Origin: Allodiplogaster sudhausi
Taxonomy: Eukaryota > Nematoda > Chromadorea > Rhabditida > Diplogasteridae
Reading direction: 5' to 3'
Length of the DNA stretch: 64,000 nt
Assembly: GCA_945643635.1 (NCBI GenBank)
Contig: CALZFC010000349.1
Location: 5,065,385-5,129,384, forward strand
Of the stretch, positions 1 through 13,012 are shown one piece after another. The first letter of the stretch is position 1. Every line of letters starts with the position of its first letter. A model generated the notes under the pieces. That model was given only the letters and a program-made list of their open reading frames with translations. It did no database searches and was not told the DNA's origin. The position numbers were made by a program, and so were the translations under genes.

Positions 1-245
1 TCGACACATGTGCTTTAGAGAGGCAAGACTACAAAGGCCAAAAATATTAAAATAAATTGCGGCAGCGCGCAGCACTGACGCTATTTGGGTTTCGGCTCGG
101 GTGTTACGATTGAGCTGCATGCTATTTGAAGAGAAAACTTGAAATTCATAAATATGCGTAGGAAAGTTTGTGATATGTATTGGTGAAGGACTCAGTGATT
201 AATCACGATCGCACAATAATCAACTTATGGAGAACCACAACAGAC

Positions 246-1730
246 CATTGGTGTCTCTGAGCTGCTTCTCGAGGTCTTCCATGTCGAGGTGTCGATAGCG
301 CATGCGCTTCGCCTTCGACAGCCGAATTCCATCAATGATGGAGGCGTGGTTCAGCTCATCAGAGATGATCGCGTCCTCAGCACCTGTCGTTTTCATTAAT
401 GATTTTTTTTTAAATTAATCTTAGAAGTTGGCAAAAATTAATTTAAAATAGTGTCATTTTTGCGTCTCCAACTTTTAGAAAATGCAATAGAAAATGTTGT
501 GGAGAAAAGGGGTCTGAATATTAAAGGTGCACGCCTGCAATCTGCTCGAAGATGCCAGCATTCGCGTCGAAGCAAGCAGCGTAGAGAATCGCGTCTTCTC
601 GCCCGTGGAACTGCGCAATCTTTCGCTCGAGTTCCTTGACGAAGAAGGAAGGGATCATGGCTGATTATTAGTGATGTAGTTAGAAGCCTCCTTTCAATAA
701 TGTTGTTTATTTCTTCACTCATTTGCACCCAAAAATGTTTTTTTTGAAACAACGATGTTTCAATGCAAAACTGAAGCAAGATTGTTTTATATACATATAT
801 CAAAGAATGATTTTTATTTTTGGATATATCAAACAATCTTGTTTCCGTTTTGCACCGAAACATAAACGGTCTCAAAGTATGAGGGAATAAATGATATAAA
901 AAGTGTAGCATACCTTGTGAATGTCCTGCGTCCCACAGATGAAACGAACAGATGAAAGGCCAGCGCCGTGCGTGTCGAGCGTTCGCTGGCCAGCGGAGAT
1001 TACCTAGGAATACGATTCTGAAAGGCAATTTAGATGCTACATCGGTGCACACGTTAAGTTTCCTTTCGAATAATGTATGCATCATAAATGCACCGACATC
1101 TGGATGACTCGACAGGCCGAGGTAGTTGTTCGCACAAAAGTTGAGCAGCGGCTTCGTCACGCCTTGCACCCGTACCTGCGATAGAATAAAAAGCTCTGCA
1201 CTAATTAGCTTACAATTAAACTACTTTAAAAAATCCTACAAGATTTTTTTTCTCCAATAGCCCTGTTCGGATTCCAACATAAAAGAACCTCAACGCCTTG
1301 ATGTCCAGTGATTACTCGTTCCGTTTTGTAGGTTCCAGCTTCCTGCAAGATTATATGTAAGTGTGTCAAAACTGAAGTTTTAATTGATGCCTTTACTTTA
1401 AAAATAGACCGAGTAAACTCGTACTTTTTCGAAATTTAAGTGATTTTGCTGATTAACTTTTTTGCACTTAAAAGAGCACGAGACTAAAGCAGAATCAATT
1501 TGAATAATTTTCCTGACCATTGTAAAAAAAAACACTTAATCGCCCTTGTGCGAGAAAACGAGGCGTCAATTCAAAACTGATCTTCTGGTTCATAAAAAAA
1601 ATAATAAACGTTTTTCTACCCGAATGGCGTCGAGTTCGGCGGCGCAGAAAGCGTCCAGCTCACCTCGAGCAGCATGGACAGAAGAAGCACGACGGAGTTG
1701 GGAGAGCACACGGCTTGACAGAGTCCGCAT
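246..1730 (-). CDS. GCAT: Glycine C-acetyltransferase (2-amino-3-ketobutyrate CoA ligase), 5' part
   Basis: PLP-dependent mitochondrial enzyme of threonine breakdown; with CoA it converts 2-amino-3-oxobutyrate to glycine and acetyl-CoA. Six exons read from the minus strand: 1620-1730, 1289-1342, 1098-1175, 914-1003, 535-634 and about 246-383; phases agree throughout. The start gives [20 protein letters not shown], an Arg/Ser-rich presequence typical of mitochondrial import. Family signatures follow in order: [52 protein letters not shown] and [19 protein letters not shown]. The PLP-binding lysine and C-terminal half are not seen; the gene continues left of the window after the donor near 245. 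The intron after 535 starts with GC, because only this reading keeps the family sequence [10 protein letters not shown]. The family is established knowledge; exon edges are inferred. Confidence 0.93.
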
Positions 1731-4377
1731 TCTACTGGCCACTTACTTCCCCAATCAGCCAGCCAGCCAGCCTTGCACAACTCCACTCTCGCAACTCGAC
1801 TTTCGTTGACGAGCCGAATTAGAGGAAGGAGATTGAAAGAAGACAGAAAGATTGAAGAGCGAGACGAGATAAAGAAGGAGAAGAGAGAAGGCGAAAGATG
1901 AAAGGCAAGAAAGATGAGAGGAAATCTATGCAATTCCCATTAGTGTTGCATGAAAAGATCAATCATCTCTCCACGTGTGTCACCCATTTTAGCCGAGATT
2001 ACCAAGAGAGAAGTGGACTGCACGAGTAGTGTTGCATAGAACTCTGTTCGATCCGTCATTGATTGCTTTGATCCAAACTAGACGGCCGAATCACCATTTC
2101 ATCTGTCGTTGACCGTCAGGGACTTTGTCTTTCCATGACAACGTTTATTTGTAGAAAACAAAACAAATGCACACTTATATACATATGTACATACATTCGT
2201 GTGTATGTACAAACATACATGATGTTGCCAAATGATCACAAGTTTTGTTTGTGCACATCTCTGTATGTACATACATACATACATTTATAATGCGAATAAA
2301 TAAAAGGTAGGCAGGCGTTGATATCCACTTCATATCGACTTCCCTAACCTTGAGTGCAGTCATTGGGACTATTTATTTATCAAACATTACATTAATATTT
2401 AGATGTGAAAGCACAAAATATAGTGTGGAATGTTTGTTTAAATGCGAATAGTGTAATAAATGGTGAAGGAAGGAAGCGGGGGGATAGGGATCGACCCCCA
2501 CGAGTCGCGCCAAGCCATGCTCGAAGGGGAACAGCAGGCGGGTTCAATCGCGATTGTCGATATTGTCTTAGTGTGTGGAGTAGGAATATGAAGTTGTCAT
2601 CATTCCTCCAGCATCATCAAGATGTCATCTCCACGATCCTGAACAAGAGCCAAGCGCCGGCCTCGTCAGCCCTGTTTCAGCTCCGTCCCGCCCTCTCTGC
2701 CGCCACAATATACTCACGTCTGCCCCGCCCTCTCACTCTCCACAGGCTCCTCCCCCTATTCTTCGACCCCGCCTTATCGCCTAAAGCACCTGGTTGCGAT
2801 CGAAGCATCTTCTATCCTGCAACTCGCAAATCGCCCAACCCTCGTCTCCCAGTTTCCAGATTGTCAATTTGGTGGTGACACGACAAGGCCTGGCTGTGAC
2901 TGTTCTCATACATTTTTTTCATAGAACCAACGAGTCTCCATTATCATAACTTCACAAATAAATAATTTTATTCCTCTTTTCCTTTTCAGACTTTTAGCAC
3001 TTCTGTATTTTATCGGAATGATAATTCAAAACGAACTCTTTATTTCATATAAAACAAACCAATGGCCATAAATAAACAGAAGTGTGACCGAGCAAAAAAT
3101 GAAAATATAAATACATATATGTATGTAGATAGAATCTCATGAATTTTTGTAACGAATGATTTGTTTTTGTTTCAAAAGAGATCTCTTATTATCAGCTGTT
3201 TGAAAAGCAGACGCACCACCAAAAGCTTCCTGGAAAGTTCGTATTCTAATTTCTTTATAAATGCAAGCGAGTCTGCCCTACTCTCTCCCTCTCTCTCGCT
3301 CTCTCTTCTCTTCTAGTCTCTCGCCCTTACATCCTATCTTAACTTGAATGTGTACGCCGACGAAATAGCAGGTATTTTTTTCGAGAGAATCAGAAACTCC
3401 CGCGTGAGGAAAGCTCCGCAAGTTCTCCCCACAGAAAAAAAATGGACACTTCACTACGACGGGGGGGGGGGGGGGGGGTTATACATAGATGCAATTTTTA
3501 AAGCTACATGTACCCAAAAAAAAAATTCTGATGATTTATCTAGCGTAATATGTTCGTCACATCCTTGAAATCTGTGAAGAAGCTGGGTGAAAGTGCGTCA
3601 GAGTCAATGTCGACTAATTCAAAGACTACGTCCTTGCCTGTGCCAACTCTGTTTATTTGTCTCTCTTCACTGCACATCATTGGTGGCGCAGGGGTCACAC
3701 ATGTTGAAAAATTTTAGAAATCCGAATCAGAGTCAACTACTTAGATTTCTCTGACATTTCAATATCCATTTATCTACATAACCCATAGCATGCAAAATTC
3801 GATATATCAAGTATATATTTAAGATATTCAATGAATTCGTGATCCGATAATGTTGGGCGGTACTGTGTACTTTCATATATGCAATTAACATACTTTGAGT
3901 GCAACTACACGAATGGCCTTTTAAAGTTAAAATTAGAAGAAGACAAAGTGTGCACGAAAATTTAGAAAAAAAAAGATATTGAAAGGCACAGAGTCTATCT
4001 AAATGATCATTTCTACGCAGCAGACCCTTCGCAAGTGGTTGACTTCGCCATTCTCTTCCATATTTTCCTCGGTGTTTCTCTCGTCGCTCGATGCTTCTTG
4101 TCGGATATTAATTTTTGGCACCTCATTATCCTGCTTGTTAGAGTTCCGATCACTTTATGTTGTTTCAAGCAAAAGAAGAGTGTATTTCCACATGTAAAAC
4201 ACGTGAGTATCACATGCCAGAGTGGCAATTCAGGGGGAAGTCGGTTGGCAGCATTCTCTGCTTCTTCTTCTCTGTTCCGTTCCCTTACTTTCGCGTCCCG
4301 AGTGCGTTTACATAGCAAAAAATTTCAATGAAAAATCACTGACTATGAGACTAAAAGAGAGACGCTTGGGAAGTCGG

Positions 4378-4417
<40 letters not shown>

Positions 4418-5860
4418 GAGAGTGTGGCATGCGAGAGCAACTTTCTAGTAAAGATAGGAGGGATGAGAGATTCTGGCAGATGGGGATTGGAATAATGAGA
4501 GAGAGAGAGAGACTAGCAGAAAGGAGAGGGAGATAGAGAGTAAAGGGAGAGAGAATTCGACAGACAGATAGAGAGAAGTTGTCTCTCTGGCATTTATAAA
4601 GAATCTTGAAGAAACGGGAGAACTTTCCAAGAACGGGCCTATCTGCTTTTCAAAGAGCTGATAACGAGAGTTCGATCTCCTTTGAAATAGATAATTCATT
4701 TGATGGAGAAATTATTCTCTTTAATGAAATTCCCTTCTTATTTTTTGTTCACATTGCTGCTGCTCGTATCTATTTATCCAACATTCCTGTGCACATCTCG
4801 TTTAATCGAGATTATTGGATGTTACAGTTGAAGTGTTGACATTCATTTCACATTCATTTCACTGATTGTGAGCAATACAATCCATGCCAAAATTCCCTCA
4901 AATAATATTCTCACCTACTCACACATTATTTTCTCTTTCTCCCTCTCTCTCTCTTCTCTCTCTCTCTCACCTTCTCACTTTTCCTCAGGCAACCGTGAGC
5001 TGAGAAACACGACCACCAAGTCACGGCCGGCGGCTTTTCATCGATTGTTATTCGGGTGTGCCACTCCCTCTCTCCATCCTCTCTTACTCTCTCCTTCTCT
5101 CCCTCAACTGTCCCTCTCAATCAGTCTTTCTTTCCTCAGCTCTGTTTCTCACCACTTTTCTTTCTCATCTCTCTCTCTCCTGTACACTCTCTCTTTCTGT
5201 ACACACTCTCCCTCTCTAATGTGCTTGTCAGGTAGCCCACAAAATGCCTTGGGCGTTTGAAAAATGCGAGTATATCTTTTTTGCGCTGAGAAATTACCAA
5301 GTGACAAAATGTATAATATTGAGTATAAGCTATCATAGCAGCGTGTTCTTTTCCTAGATCTAACAAATATTATTATTATTATTTATAATATATATTTAAT
5401 ATATATATATAATTTATAAAGGTATGAGCGACTAAACACGTGAGAGGCTCTTGCTCGCGGCGCTTTTCTGCTCTCACAAGCAGTTTGATGAATACTAGCC
5501 AGGCCACATTGTGGATAGCAGTCACTTGTAAATACGACGTATGACGCAGCGATTGCCGATTGTTGTTGTTACATAATTAATTAGCCTAATTACTCGCTAT
5601 TATTAGACTTTCACTCTGCTCTAATTACCAATGTCAGCAGCATGGAAAAGAAAAAAAAAGGTTGTCATAATTTATTGATACATACTTATGCACTTCTTCT
5701 CATGAAAGGATGATATTAGATGGGGCTGCCAGACCCAAGAATGTGTCAAAAACAACTGCGATGAGCTTAGTTAAGAGAAAGAAAGAAAGAGAGAGAGAGT
5801 AGACGATAATTATATGATATAATTTTAAGATAGGCTCAAGTTGATGGATAGCCGGAGAGA

Positions 5861-5899
<39 letters not shown>

Positions 5900-6400
5900 T
5901 GTGTGTGTGTGAAGTTAGAGAGTGAGTGAGAGAGAGTCAATGACGATTACAAGTCAACGACCAAGTGGACTCGACCCGAGTGTCACCGTTCTGAATGGCC
6001 CCACTCTTCTCTTCTCCACCGACTCCTACTAGACAGAGAATACAAACTAGACTGTGCCGGCGTATTTGTAGACAGTGAACTATTCGTCTCTTGTTCCCTT
6101 CATCCAAAGTAGGTCTTACTCTCAATCCTCTTGTTCCCTCGAGCTCTATCTATCTCTTTCTTTCTATCTCTCTCTCTCACTCTCTTTCTCTCGCCCTTTC
6201 TGTTTCTCTTTCTTCTCAATATGACTCTCTTTCATACCAAAGAGTTCCTCCCTTCCTAAACGATCTCTCTCTCCTTTCCATTCGGCTATCATTCAGTCCC
6301 TATTTGTTCTCTTTTGTCGCAGACAACATGTCGTTCGTCACGTACACACGCTGTGCCTTGGAGATTCCTCCATTTTGCACGAACGCATTTTCCACTGACT
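1731..6400. other. Gene-poor region with simple repeats
   Basis: I see no convincing exon here. It holds GA/CT tracts (about 3285-3310, 4380-4412, 4498-4560, 4930-4975, 5860-5900, 6150-6200), a run of about 18 G near 3462, tetranucleotide TACATACATA/TATGTATGTA clusters (2175-2285) and an AT-rich stretch at 5360-5420. A GC-rich piece at 2480-2880 has an open frame of about 150 codons, but no family resemblance and no clear splice context. Confidence 0.6.
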
Positions 6401-6408
6401 TATTCTCT

Positions 6409-6420
6409 GCGTATATAAAG
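6409..6420 (+). promoter_or_regulatory. TATA-box promoter candidate upstream of phosphoserine phosphatase
   Basis: The sequence GCGTATATAAAGGAGCC contains a canonical TATATAAAG box in locally mixed-composition DNA, with initiator-like pyrimidine-rich sequence about 30 bases downstream. It lies about 410 bp before the PSPH start, so a 5'-UTR exon plus intron (acceptor CCGTCGCAG at 6816) would connect them. Alternatively it serves a short non-coding transcript and PSPH is trans-spliced at that acceptor. Only the motif is seen; the role is inferred. Confidence 0.4.
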
Positions 6421-6823
6421 GAGCCCATTCACTCGACGCCACTCTGCACTGAACATCTTCTTGCGTCAGCTTGTCGCAATTGCCGTTCCGCCGAGTGAAC
6501 AAAAGCTTGAACAAGTGCTATAAAAGCTTTTGCCTGTTCACTTCATTTCCATCTCGCTCCCTTTCTCTCTTCCTTATGCCCATGGCTCTGATTGTAAGAC
6601 GCAAATTTCTTCAACGAAATCAGCTGCTGTTCTTTTTGCTTATGAACACATTTTGTGTATATTATGCAGAGTCGTCGCTGGAAGATTGTTTCCCATAAAA
6701 TGTGCATTACTATTATTTGCGAGTGTTAGTTTCTGACTTTGAATCGCTCTCTCCATCTTCAGGACGGCGTCTCTCCAATTCTCTCCTCGCCTCCTTTCCT
6801 CCGCTTTCCGTCGCAGTGCCACA

Positions 6824-8967
6824 ATGATGCGTGTCGTGCAGCCTCCCGCTCAGCAGCAGACCCTCCTGAGCTCATCTCCTCTAACCACGCATGCCACCAA
6901 AGACGCCGCCACCGTGCCCGAGGCACGCGAGCTCTGCGCCAGGTTGGGGAGTCGAACCAGCGTGTGATTTAGCATGCACGCCAGAGCACAACCACTTGGC
7001 CATCAAGGTATCCCTCTTCAGGCGCATCTGGCAGTCCGCGAGCGCTGTCTGCTTCGACGTCGACTCGACCGTCTGCACGGTTCGTCGTCATTATCGAGAG
7101 CCAATAAATAAATCGACCAGAATTGCTGAATTTTTACCTGCATTGACAACAAGAAGTTTGAATAATAACGTGATTATTTAAATTGAAAATAATAATAATT
7201 AAATTTCGTTGTTCAAACAGGACGAAGCGATCGATGAGCTGGCTGCTTTTCTCGGGGTCGGTGACGCGGTTGCCGCCGCAACGGCGCGGGCCATGAATGG
7301 AGGGCTGCGATTCAGGCATGCGCCATTGATATACAAAAATATAGAGTACCCGCATAGAGGCCAGGGGTCTCAGGCTACAGCGGCTATAATGGCCGCATGC
7401 CAAATAGGCCAAGTGAAATATCCTCTCGGCAGAAAGCGTATTCATGCAAATCTCACATTTCAATGTTTTATCGGGTCGTATGCACATACTATTTCTACAT
7501 ATTCGAATACATTATGTCAGCATATTATCCTAGACCTCAATGAGTTACTAGTAAAATACGAGTGCGCGACACTTTGTCACGCGGCATGCCCATTTCAGAG
7601 AGGCTCTCCGTGCTCGCCTCGACATCATGCAGCCATCGCGTGCGGCTGTCGAAGAGTTCGCACAACGGCCACCCAGGGTTCGCTTAGTTAGATCGCCACA
7701 AATGATCACTTCCCACATCTTTGTTGTTTACAAATAGGCAGCGATGAAGCGAGAGTGACAATGGCTGAGGGAAAGAGGAGATAGACGGAGAGACAGAAAG
7801 ATGGAGAGATAGAGAGAGAGATGAAGGGAGCAAAGGTGAGTGATCCTCTCTTAGCATATTTATCATATGTTCATATCTCTAATCACAGATCAGTGATCAT
7901 AGATCAGTGTTTGTATAAGGATATCTTTTTAGCTGACACCCGGCATTAAAGAGCTTGTGGCCGCGCTTCATGCACGCGGCACGCACGTCTATCTTGTCTC
8001 CGGCGGATTCCGCCGTCTCATCAGGTCAAAATATTATTTTTGCTAAATTATTAAATTTTTTTTAAAGACTAATTTAGGGCACCAGATAGAGAGTTGGAAA
8101 AAAACTGATAATATGTAAGAAAAAAAAACTAATAACATCAATTTAGGCCCGTTGCCGATCAGTTGGCCATTCCGCACTCGCGCATCTACGCGAACGAGAT
8201 TCTGTTCAACGACGACGTCGACGGCTGCTACGCCGGCTTCGACGACAGCGAGCCGACCAGCGACAGCGGCAGCAAGCAGGTGCACATGGACTCTGCTGAA
8301 GGAGCACGGAAACTCACGTTTGAATTCCCGCCTTTTTGCCTGATGTGAGACACAAGAAGAGATTACACATGCGCTCTTTAGGAACAAGCGATTTAAATAG
8401 TCAGGAAAATTTTGGTTGACTTAGTGCATCTTTAATGTATTATTTTTATTATTTTAAATATACTCATCATGATTTAGATTAGTGTGAGAAGATTGGTGAA
8501 GATTACAAAAAGGCTTTTTATTGACGCTTCTACTTCGTTCAGGTTGGCAAGGCAGGCGTATGCGGCGCCCTAAAGACGCGCCACGGCTACACGTCACTCG
8601 TGATGGTCGGCGACGGCGCGACCGACGCTGAGGCCGCGCCGCCCGCCGACGCCTTCATCGGCTTCGGCGGCAATCAGGTCAGCTATCGAGGTTTTAATTT
8701 ATTTTTTTCATTTAAAACTAGTTTTGGCAGGAATCAAAAAAGTAGATATAAAGCTCTTTCTGAACTAAAACCTTAATTACTCAATGGTAAAGAATATAAC
8801 CAGTGGAATTTAGAAAAAGAGTTTGAAACCTTACGTATGTACATACATACCTACATACATATGTATGTATACTCATATATCATCGTTTCAAGGTACGCGA
8901 CGCAGTGAAGAAGAGCGCCGACTGGTATGTCATGTCTTTCGAAACGCTTCGCAAGGCACTTCTATGA
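6824..8967 (+). CDS. PSPH: Phosphoserine phosphatase (HAD family)
   Basis: Cytosolic Mg-dependent HAD-family phosphatase that removes the phosphate of O-phosphoserine, the last step of serine synthesis. Eight exons: 6824-6942, 7022-7079, 7221-7315, 7599-7677, 7933-8024, 8147-8279, 8543-8677 and 8893-8967, in phase throughout. Motif I is AVCFDVDSTVCT with the nucleophile and acid/base aspartates. The cap region reads DELAAFLGVGDAVAAATARA, followed by a segment matching the family's QPS. Motif II lies in VYLVSGGFRRLI, and motif III in MVGDGATDAEAAPPADAFIG. The C-terminus WYVMSFETLRKALL is the usual one. The predicted protein is about 260 residues, slightly longer than animal homologues because of a longer N-terminus before WQSASAVCF. 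Two ATGs are adjacent at the start. Intron 3 begins with GC (7316), and intron 1 is tRNA-like. Confidence 0.96.
6933..7012 (-). other. tRNA-like sequence antisense within PSPH intron 1
   Basis: On the minus strand there is a perfect A-box, TGGCCAAGTGG (6992-7002), and a perfect B-box, GGTTCGACTCC (6948-6958), 44 bases apart start to start, which is tRNA spacing. A D-stem can pair (GCCA with TGGC) and GCGTG/CACGC could form an anticodon stem, but only with a 12-base loop. The acceptor and T stems do not pair well. It is probably a tRNA pseudogene or the head of a tRNA-derived SINE, and it fills nearly all of the 79-base intron 1 of PSPH. Confidence 0.4.
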
Positions 8968-9376
8968 CGACGGGCACTTTGTATATGATATATGTATTGC
9001 ACGAATACTACTTACGTCTGACTTACTAGTACAATGTACTGATACAATATAAGTGACATTCACTCGCATCCTTAATCCGAACTATACTTATTACTTTCGT
9101 TGGCATTACTCACTATATTACTCATGTTATAGTAATTGTTCGTTATTCTCCGCTTTATTCCTCCTTTCAATATTGTGATGTGTTTGTTTGCTAGATAACT
9201 TTTGCCTTACGACCGCTATACGCGTAGTAGCAGGCATTCTCATTCTATGTTTCAGTACTATTTTATACAAACACGAAGTGAAAGAATTATGTAGGGAACA
9301 ATTTTAATTTGCGATAAATCAGCATTTCCTAGTTCGAAAGACATAAATACGAATTCCAACATGCCTATATGTATTT
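8968..9376. other. Short convergent intergenic gap
   Basis: Separates the 3' ends of PSPH (plus) and the MFS transporter gene (minus). AT-rich; no exon-like sequence seen. It presumably holds both 3' UTRs. Confidence 0.6.
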
Positions 9377-9647
9377 TCACAGAAACGCTTTCATACGCGG
9401 CATGAAATAGAGCCAGACGACGCCATTTGCAAAGAGAAATCCGCTCGAGACCAGTGAGATTGATTTTAAACCGTAATATTGAAATATGGTCCTGAAAGAT
9501 TACTTTAGTTGTAAAAAAGTTGAGTCAGAAATGAAGAAGGGAAAGCATGTCAGCCACTCACGACGCAGCAAACGGTGTACAAATCGTCGTAGCATCTTCG
9601 GCAAGCATAATAGCACCTTGCATAATGTTCTGAAAAATACATATATA

Positions 9648-9685
<38 letters not shown>

Positions 9686-9699
9686 ATATATATATATGC

Positions 9700-9752
<53 letters not shown>

Positions 9753-12700
9753 CATATATATATATATATATATATTTATATATTTATATATACAGTACAT
9801 ATACATAAATACATATGTTTATGTATGTATATATTTCGTTGTTGTTAAATTGATGGAAATATTTGGGTACCTGATCAATGCCAACGAGAAGCTTTGAGTA
9901 GATCGTATCGAGAGCCATTGTACCTGGGCAAAAATATGCTTTGATTAAATTTAAAAAAAAAAAGAAAAGCTTAAAAGAGTGAACAAACCCGGCACCCATG
10001 CGAAGCCAAAGGTGATAGCAACGACAATGGGATAGAGCGTGCGAGGAGGAGCTGCACCGTCCAAGCACCACGCATACTTTGATGGGTCGCAACCTATTCC
10101 TGTCGAGGCTGAAAGCAAGGAACTTCTCTTGGATCATTCAAGTGTATTTCCGTCCTAACCATTGAACGAGGCCATTGGGACTGCGAAGGGCGTCCATGGA
10201 TAGAGCGCGAGAAGGCCGCTTGCTTTGACAAGAATAGCAAAGAGTACCAAGGCGCGACTGTCCAATCTGACAATAAGTCGACATTGTATGCTTGTTTAAT
10301 TTATGCACATATTCCGGGAAATTAAAAAAAAATATATAATTTACATTTACAAAAAGAAAAGAAAATATGAAGAAACCTCTCCGCGAAACTCCGGCGAAAG
10401 TACAAGAGCAAAGAGATGGTGAGGGCGATGCTCGAAAAGCCAATATTCGTCAACGCGGAAACCATTGTCGCGTCCTCGTGCGATTCGCCGTATGAAGAAA
10501 TCATCATTGCGGCAAACGTGCTGAAATCATGAATCATTCGGTACACATTGGGTTGATAAAAAAATTAGAGGAGATAAGAATGAGGCTTTGTCAAAATATT
10601 TAAACAATAGAAAGAAAAGAATTTTTTCATAAAAGAATTTTTGGACAATAAAATAATACATTTCATCATTTAGAAAAGAAACATAATAATGATTTTATCG
10701 ACATATGTACATATTAAAACAATAAAAGGATACTGATTTCATATATGTATATTTAGACTATAAAAAAAATGTTTCACTCACCCGAGAACAGCAAAGACGA
10801 CAGCGATGAGTGCCATTCGAGTGACAATGCAGAGCAGAATTAGCGACCACGGCAGAGGCATCGCCGCGACGGCTCGCAGACGCTTCCAAGTCGAGGACAG
10901 AAGTGACAACTCTGCTACAGACGACGAATGGAAAAATAATCCACAAAAATTGTTTGTTCACTGATTCATAGTATCTATAAGTATCGCCGAGCAATACTTT
11001 AGGCTTCTATTGGACACAGAAAAGTTAACTGGTAGTGGCATTGAGAGTAAAAAAAATATATTGGATGACCATTGACTGACATTCCTGCAATGCTGGCCTT
11101 GCATTGTCATGAACGAGGAAAGCAGCAACGCCAATCGTGGCCACATTCGCTAGCAGGCGCATCCAAATTGAGGCTGCAATCTCAGAAGTTCACATACATA
11201 TGTACATATGTATATATGTATATAAAGTCAGCAAAAAAAAACTAACTGCTAATCGCGGAAGCAAGTGAAATGAAATATAAGCAAATATGTCTATTTTTAA
11301 TTCTCTTAAGTGTCCAAACCCGAAAACATGTGAAGTCGGATGGATGGAAGCAGCTCAATGCCGGGATATGGCAATAGCCGTAGCGCGGGTTGAATGCCTT
11401 TGAAATTTTTTGAAGTAAAAATTCTCTCGGTCCGCCTAAAGCCGCCATCCCTTCTATTGCTCTCTTTCTTTTATCACTCTCTCTTTATCTCTCTGTCTTT
11501 CTCTTTCCTCCTTCACTCTCACTCTCTTGCACTCCATCTCCTCCCTTTTCCTACATGATCCAAAGATGCCAGCGAGCAGAGAGGAGCTTCCGAAGAGAGT
11601 GTATGCTCGCGCTCTTTCAGCGGACGAGGAGTGCCGCGCGATCTGAGATCGCTGCAGTGGAGAAGTGCCTGCAGAGATAGAACTTTTAAGTTGGAGCCAA
11701 AAGTTCCATTCTTGAATATCAGGGAGAGAGAGGACATGTGATTTGGACAGCCGCGAATGCAATTTCTCAGGAAAATTCAAACATATGTAGATTACGGATG
11801 AGTTTCTTTCTCCTGAATCCTTGTCTTTCTACCTCTTTTTTGTTGATGAGCGAGTTAATTCGCAGGCTAACCAAGCCCAACAGCGGACAAGACGTAGCAG
11901 AGAAGGAGATACTGGACAAGGTGCGTCGGCGACAATTCGACTAGAAGATACAGAGCGCACGCGACAATGGCAATACAGCGGCCGGCAATGACGGGCACGC
12001 GCACGGCACCCGAGCGGTAGCACCACAGAGTGAACGCCATCTTGGCCAGCATGCCCGAGAGGTTCGCAAGCGATTGATTCGTGCCAAATTGCTGCTGCGT
12101 CGCTGTCTTGTCTAGCTAAATTTTCATGTTAAGTGAGTACGGAAGACAGCTTTTATTCTTTTTTAAAGAAAGGCGATCACCGAAAATATAGTAATATGCG
12201 TTTAAACTCAAATATCTCGAATGGAAGTGCGTTGTATTAATCTAAAATGTACGGTAAGCACGGATTATGTACATGGGGCGCTTGTTTCGAAATGCATGGT
12301 TCTTTTTTCCAATGCGGGTTGCCAAATCCTTTATGATTTTTATAATAAATCTTTCTCTCTATTGCCTATCTTATCTCAAGCCCATGCAAGAATGCGTGAA
12401 TTAAAATTGTAGCGTTTAGCTTTTTTTTTTAACTTGATGCGAGTAAAAATTCATCTAAACATTAAAGGAACCAGAAACTCAGTCTTGAATTCGCGTAGTT
12501 TTGCGTGACACAATGGCGACAGAGCGACCACAGTGGAAAAAAAATTGAAATAGATTACGACTGAGGTTCGAGGTCCTTTAGGCTTTGGCAAATGATTACC
12601 ACCAACCTTTTCAAAATAAGCGAACGCTCCCTCGTTCATCATTGTATAGTCAATGTGGCTGAGGCCGGTAATCAGTGTGTTCGCGCGGATCTCTCTCCAG

Positions 12701-13012
12701 TCAGTAATGATGCCTTCCTTACAATTAGACATTTCACGGTGAATAAATGGCAACATTTTGGAAAAGTTTTGGGAAAAATAACATATAAAAGATTTTTTTT
12801 TCCAAATAATAAACAATTAAAAAGTAAAGCAACCTGCGATGATTTGATTTCCTGCTCATCATCGTTTGTATCATCTTCACGAAGTAGAACCTTGAAAGAG
12901 TGCACGAAGGAGGGAAATGACAACAAATTTAAAGTTTCATATTGTAGTGACGCTTGAGCTAAATTACCTCCAAATCGCTGGGCCTATCCTCGCGAACGCT
13001 CAATGGTTCCAT
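9377..13012 (-). CDS. MFSD8/CLN7-like major facilitator transporter
   Basis: Twelve-helix transporter of the major facilitator superfamily, closest by memory to MFSD8 (CLN7), a lysosomal membrane protein. Modelled exons (minus): 12968-13012, 12834-12890, 12607-12717, 11872-12115, 11555-11668, 11320-11397, 11077-11173 (3' edge unsure), 10782 to about 10923 (5' edge unsure), 10377-10520, 10160-10266, 9989-10108, 9871-9923, 9562-9629 and 9377-9443, about 480 codons (human MFSD8 about 518). The N-terminus contains DLEVLL, an acidic dileucine lysosomal sorting signal, followed by an acidic stretch. Family-like blocks are [16 protein letters not shown] (helix 1), [60 protein letters not shown] and [15 protein letters not shown] + NIMQGAIM. 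The ATG sits 8 bases after a TTCTAG acceptor. Substrate unknown. It could be a nematode paralogue, not the strict orthologue. Confidence 0.85.
9640..9795. repeat. (TA)n / TATACA microsatellite
   Basis: About 150 bp of nearly pure alternating TA with scattered ATGCAT and ATACAT, inside an intron of the MFS transporter gene. Open frames across it are low-complexity artefacts. Confidence 0.9.

Noticed and set aside
364..547. GT-AG alternative for the GCAT intron (GGC|GTGCAC with GCTGAG|GACGCG)
   Set aside because: It keeps frame but deletes the conserved Ala-Glu of [10 protein letters not shown], so the GC donor fits the family better.
438..1169. 243-codon minus-strand frame over the GCAT exons
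   Set aside because: It reads through introns; only its first ~25 codons match GCAT, and the rest is out of frame with the true exons.
2405..2878. 157-codon plus-strand frame
   Set aside because: GC-rich and irregular, with no motif, no neighbouring exon and no family likeness.
9486..9806. Tyr/Ile-rich open frames on both strands
   Set aside because: They arise from the (TA)n repeat inside a transporter intron.
12555..12600. GGTTCGAGGTCC as a second tRNA B-box
   Set aside because: One base too long for the B-box, with no A-box at tRNA distance and no cloverleaf.
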